Positions 42,476-45,286 of a stretch of DNA of 45,286 bases are shown piece by piece. The notes under the pieces are model-generated. The model was given only the letters and a program-made list of their open reading frames with translations. It made no database searches and was not told the origin of the DNA. Source of the DNA: Bacteroidales bacterium UBA3764. Its GTDB lineage: Bacteria; Bacteroidota; Bacteroidia; Bacteroidales; UBA932. How positions within the stretch are numbered: the stretch's first letter is position 1; every line of letters begins with the position of its first letter. The stretch lies in the NCBI GenBank assembly GCA_002371115.1, contig DFFY01000113.1:1-45286 (forward strand), written 5' to 3'. Position numbers and translations under genes: made by a program.

Positions 42476-44407
42476 ATGAAACGATTCTTTATTTTTGGGG
42501 CACTGGCTTGTTTTTGTTATATCGCCCAGGCGCAGACCGTGGCCGATATCCCCACGCGTTGGGCAGCTCAGGTGAATCCTTCGGCTCCTCTGCCCGAATA
42601 TCCCCGTCCACAGATGGTCAGACCGTCGTGGATGAACCTGAACGGTGAGTGGGAGTACGCTATCCTGGAGAAGGACTCCGATTTCGGCAAGCCGGAAGGA
42701 AAGATTGTCGTTCCGTTTGCCGTGGAATCGTCTCTGTCTGCTGTGAGACGATACGTGGGACCGGAAAACGCGTTGTGGTATGTACGGAGTTTCACTGTTC
42801 CCCGGGAGTGGAAGGGCAAGCGCCTGATGCTGCATTTTGGCGCCGTGGACTGGCAGGCCGAGGTGTGGGTGAACGGACAGAAGGCAGGTGTCCATACCGG
42901 TGGTTATACGCCTTTCTCTTTTGATATAACGCATCTTGTCAGGAAAAGTGGGACGCAGGAATTGACGGTGAAGGTCCTGGATGCTTCGGACCAGAGCTGG
43001 CAACCACGCGGGAAACAGGTTGCCCATCCGCAGGGTATCTGGTACACCCCTGTTACCGGCATTTGGCAGACGGTTTGGATGGAAGCCGTTCCCCAAACCA
43101 GCATCCAGTCTTATCTGGCCACCTCTGACATTGACAGCCGTTTAATCAAGATACACGTTGATGCCATTGGGCTCCAGGCAGGTGATGTGGTCCGGGTGCA
43201 ACTCAGGGAAGGCGGTATAGGTTACAGTGCAGAGAAACCCTCTGGTGCGGTTATCGCTGCCGCCGACGGGACCGATGTCGTGTTGCCGTTGACTACGCCC
43301 AACTTATGGTCGCCTGACAATCCTTATTTGTATGGTCTTGATATCTCGGTTTTACGGAAAGGAAAAGTGATTGACAAGGTGTCCGGCTACACGGCTATGC
43401 GCAAGATATCGGCAATGATGGATACCGATACTTACCATACAAGGAAAGGTGTGCCTCAGGGCTCTTTGCGTCTTGGGCTCAACAATGAGATTCTGTTCCA
43501 GTTCGGCCCCCTTGACCAGGGCTGGTGGCCGGATGGCCTTTATACGGCGCCTACGGATGAGGCCCTTCGCTTTGACATTGAAAAGACCAAGGAATGGGGC
43601 TTTAATATGATTCGTAAGCACATCAAGGTGGAGCCGGCCCGCTGGTATTATTGGTGCGATGTCCTGGGCATCCTGGTTTGGCAGGACATGCCCTGCATTG
43701 CAGACCATGGAAGCAAGAACAATCAGGTTCGTCCGTCGGAAGTGGCTGCGGGACAGTCCAACCATTGGGCCAAGGACTCCTTTATTGGCGGAACAGACTG
43801 CGACGTGCCGGAGTGCTGGAAGAAGAATTATTATAAGGAGTGGGGAGAAATCATGGATTGCCTCAAAGGATTTCCGTGCATAGCGGTGTGGGTTCCGTTC
43901 AATGAGGCGTGGGGCCAGTTTGACACGGAGAAAGTGGTAAGATTTACCAAAGAGAAGGACCCTTTGCGCCTTGTGAATGAGGCGTCAGGCGGCAATTTCC
44001 ATTTTGCCGGAGATATCCTGGACGCCCATCATTACCCGGAGCCCAAGATGAATGTTTTTGAGAGGACCATGGTAAACGTGCTGGGAGAGTATGGCGGCAT
44101 CGGCTATCCCATAGAAGGTCATATCTGGCAGCCGAATGGTAACAACTGGGGATATGCGGGCCTGTGTAAGTCTCAAGAGGAAATTCTTGCCCGCTATAAG
44201 ATATACGCCGACAGGCTCAAGGTACTGATAGAAACCGGTTGCGCGGCTGCCGTTTACACCCAGACTACCGATGTGGAAGTGGAAGTTAACGGACTTATGA
44301 CTTATGACCGCATAGAGAAAGTCGATGCGGGTGCCATTCGGGCCATTAATCAAGATGTGATAGGCACCGGAAGGTGGAACGATGCATTGTCGTGGGCGCT
44401 GGATTAG
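42476..44407 (+). CDS. secreted GH2-family glycoside hydrolase (beta-galactosidase-like)
   Basis: A 643-residue protein with a signal peptide (ends AQA, residue 19). It has a sugar-binding jelly-roll (about 45-195, with LNGEWEYAI, ALWYVRSFTVP, GAVDWQAEVWVNGQ and GGYTPFSFDIT), an Ig-like domain (about 200-300) and a TIM barrel. Acid/base is Glu477 in PFNEAWGQ; the nucleophile is Glu538 in GEYGGIG, both intact. The sugar specificity is not readable; related secreted GH2 proteins include galactosidases and arabinosidases. The last about 15 residues may be read-through into the GH3 remnant that follows in the same frame. It starts 6 bases after the transporter chimera. Confidence 0.88.
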   Translation: MKRFFIFGALACFCYIAQAQTVADIPTRWAAQVNPSAPLPEYPRPQMVRPSWMNLNGEWEYAILEKDSDFGKPEGKIVVPFAVESSLSAVRRYVGPENALWYVRSFTVPREWKGKRLMLHFGAVDWQAEVWVNGQKAGVHTGGYTPFSFDITHLVRKSGTQELTVKVLDASDQSWQPRGKQVAHPQGIWYTPVTGIWQTVWMEAVPQTSIQSYLATSDIDSRLIKIHVDAIGLQAGDVVRVQLREGGIGYSAEKPSGAVIAAADGTDVVLPLTTPNLWSPDNPYLYGLDISVLRKGKVIDKVSGYTAMRKISAMMDTDTYHTRKGVPQGSLRLGLNNEILFQFGPLDQGWWPDGLYTAPTDEALRFDIEKTKEWGFNMIRKHIKVEPARWYYWCDVLGILVWQDMPCIADHGSKNNQVRPSEVAAGQSNHWAKDSFIGGTDCDVPECWKKNYYKEWGEIMDCLKGFPCIAVWVPFNEAWGQFDTEKVVRFTKEKDPLRLVNEASGGNFHFAGDILDAHHYPEPKMNVFERTMVNVLGEYGGIGYPIEGHIWQPNGNNWGYAGLCKSQEEILARYKIYADRLKVLIETGCAAAVYTQTTDVEVEVNGLMTYDRIEKVDAGAIRAINQDVIGTGRWNDALSWALD

Positions 44408-44575
44408 GAAGTCAAAGACCGGGCTCAGGCCCTGGTCCTTCAAATGACGCTGGAAGGTCCGGTGCTGCTGAAAAACAACGGCCTGCTTCCGTTAAAATCT
44501 TCCGGGAAGACCATCATTGTACTGGGCCCGAATGCGGCAAATGCGAGGGGGATAGTTGCCGTAAAATATAATTGA
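44408..44575 (+). pseudogene. GH3 remnant with an internal deletion
   Basis: Directly after the GH2 stop and in the same frame the sequence reads EVKDRAQALVLQMTLE, the start of a GH3 catalytic domain. It then jumps to GPVLLKNNGLLPLKSSGKT and IVLGPNAANAR, which lie several hundred residues further on in GH3 enzymes. It ends GIVAVKYN, resembling the C-termini of the DUF5689 proteins here (VAVRYNK, IAVRYK). So at least one and probably two deletion joins are present. No start codon fits a functional protein. Confidence 0.7.
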
Positions 44576-44594
44576 TTGGTAGTTAGTTTGTTGT

Positions 44595-44632
44595 CAAAAA
44601 ACGCCTATGCGAGATTGCACAGGCGTTTTTTG
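44595..44632 (+). terminator. strong intrinsic terminator closing the locus
   Basis: Perfect 12-base arms, CAAAAAACGCCT (44595-44606) and AGGCGTTTTTTG (44621-44632), enclose a 14-base loop, with T runs on one side and A runs on the other. It lies 19 bases after the GH3 remnant stop and is probably bidirectional. Confidence 0.88.
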
Positions 44633-44694
44633 ATAATTTGCTAATATCCAGGTTGTTCCATTTTACGTCAAGTGGATTGGCCGGATTATGATTC

Positions 44695-44726
44695 TTTGAT
44701 AAAGTCGTATAATTTTTGTATTTTTG
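44695..44726 (+). promoter_or_regulatory. consensus Bacteroidota promoter
   Basis: TTTG (44695-44698), a 20-base spacer and TATTTTTG (44719-44726) match the TTTG-N19-21-TAnnTTTG consensus exactly. It drives the dead DUF3089-like gene and, beyond it, the amidohydrolase at 44974. The leader to the first ATG is about 70 bases. Confidence 0.8.
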
Positions 44727-44801
44727 AGGCTGTAAGTGTTTATTGGCATGTACGACCAGCCAGCAGATTCTCAGTAAAAGATAAACGTAAATACTTAAAT
44801 A

Positions 44802-44963
44802 ATGAAGAAATAATTTGTTTGGGCCCTGACGGGCGTTATGGCTCTGGCCCTGGCGGCCTGTAACAAGGACGCCAATGGGGAGAAAGCAACGGACTATTCC
44901 AAGAAGGCCAGCTGGTACAAGTTGCCTGAGGCCGCCAAGGACGTGGACACAAATAACAAATAA
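44802..44963 (+). pseudogene. DUF3089-type lipoprotein gene, inactivated
   Basis: ATG-AAG-AAA is followed at once by a TAA (44811-44813). The same frame then continues as FVWALTGVMALALAAC, a lipoprotein signal, and NGEKATDYSKKASWYKLPEA..KDVDT, the characteristic start of DUF3089 alpha/beta-hydrolase lipoproteins. It stops at TAA 44961-44963 after NNK. The family normally has about 300 or more residues, so nearly all of it is missing. Both a nonsense codon and an internal deletion are visible. Confidence 0.7.
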
Positions 44964-44973
44964 AGCGCACCAT

Positions 44974-45286
44974 CATGAAAGCGGACAAAATCATCAAGAA
45001 CGCAAAAATTTTTACGGCAGACAAGAACCGGCCCGAGGCTACGGCCCTGGTGGTGAAAGACGGCAAATTTGCCTATGTGGGCGATGAATCCGGCCTTGCG
45101 GCCTACGAAGGCGAGGTCACGGACCTGGGCGGCAAGTTCATCATGCCCGGCATCTTTGACAGCCATGTGCATGTGACCCTGCCCGTGGGCTTTGACTACG
45201 CGGAGGCCAGCGAGCGCTTTGCGTGCAACGGCAGGCAGGAAGCCCTGGATTTCATGGCCGGCTATATCGGCAAGCATCCCGGCCGG
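44974..45286 (+). CDS. amidohydrolase, YtcJ-like (5' part, runs off the window)
   Basis: ATG 44974 opens a frame still open at the window end (104 residues seen). MKADKIIKNAKIFTADKN, VVKDGKFAYVGDE, GGKFIMPGIFDSHVHV and the HxH metal motif identify the metal-dependent amidohydrolase superfamily, YtcJ-like group. It is related to, but clearly different from, the fragment at 6867. No signal peptide, so cytoplasmic. It is 10 bases after the DUF3089 remnant and uses the promoter at 44695. Confidence 0.85.

Noticed and set aside
44374..44571. 65-codon plus-strand frame across the end of the GH2 gene
   Set aside because: Its protein is featureless, whereas the neighbouring frame encodes recognisable GH3 pieces.

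Overview
The window comes from a member of the Bacteroidota, most likely a gut-type Bacteroidales. The evidence is a SusC/SusD pair, a one-protein hybrid two-component regulator, many lipoprotein signal peptides, DUF5689/BACON, GLUG and DUF4906-type surface proteins, and promoters of the TTTG-N19-21-TAnnTTTG type. I cannot name the genus. No tRNA, rRNA or CRISPR array was seen.

Positions 1-7.2 kb hold the tail of an unknown gene, two small envelope proteins, a TPR protein, a large MscS-type mechanosensitive channel, a small membrane protein and a truncated amidohydrolase. Positions 7.2-13.2 kb look unstable. An AAA+ ATPase gene with its own AT-rich promoter is followed by a 3' gene remnant, a 9-G tract and a 5'-damaged DUF4906-like surface protein. 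Next comes a short frameshifted remnant of a second ATPase gene. Two loci (about 1.35 kb and 7.2 kb) carry paired palindromic units of the same architecture next to truncated genes.

Positions 13.2-44.6 kb form a large Sus-type locus. A hybrid two-component regulator (minus strand) is divergent from a GH43-fold lipoprotein that has lost expected catalytic acids. SusC, SusD, three related DUF5689 surface proteins, a BNR/endonuclease-exonuclease-phosphatase (EEP) fusion, two small peptides and a 14-repeat GLUG lipoprotein follow with almost no gaps. A dinD gene flanked by 21-bp inverted repeats splits this unit. After dinD come a second GLUG lipoprotein, a type I phosphodiesterase (NPP-like), a secreted HAD phosphatase, a third small peptide, a second EEP lipoprotein, a GpsA-like glycerol-3-phosphate dehydrogenase, a GlpT/UhpC-type transporter fused to a glycerophosphodiesterase tail, and a GH2 enzyme. 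A GH3 remnant and a strong terminator close it.

My reading is that this locus harvests phosphodiester substrates. Surface EEP and NPP enzymes would cut phosphodiesters, the HAD enzyme would remove phosphate, and the transporter plus GpsA-like enzyme would take up and oxidise glycerol 3-phosphate. Glycerophospholipid head groups or glycerophospho-decorated glycans fit best, and nucleic acid is the main alternative. This is inference from gene content.

Positions 44.6-45.3 kb hold a strong promoter, a dead DUF3089-type lipoprotein gene and the start of another amidohydrolase. A recurring oddity is genes reduced to their 5' start joined to a distant 3' part, which could be real deletions or assembly joins.
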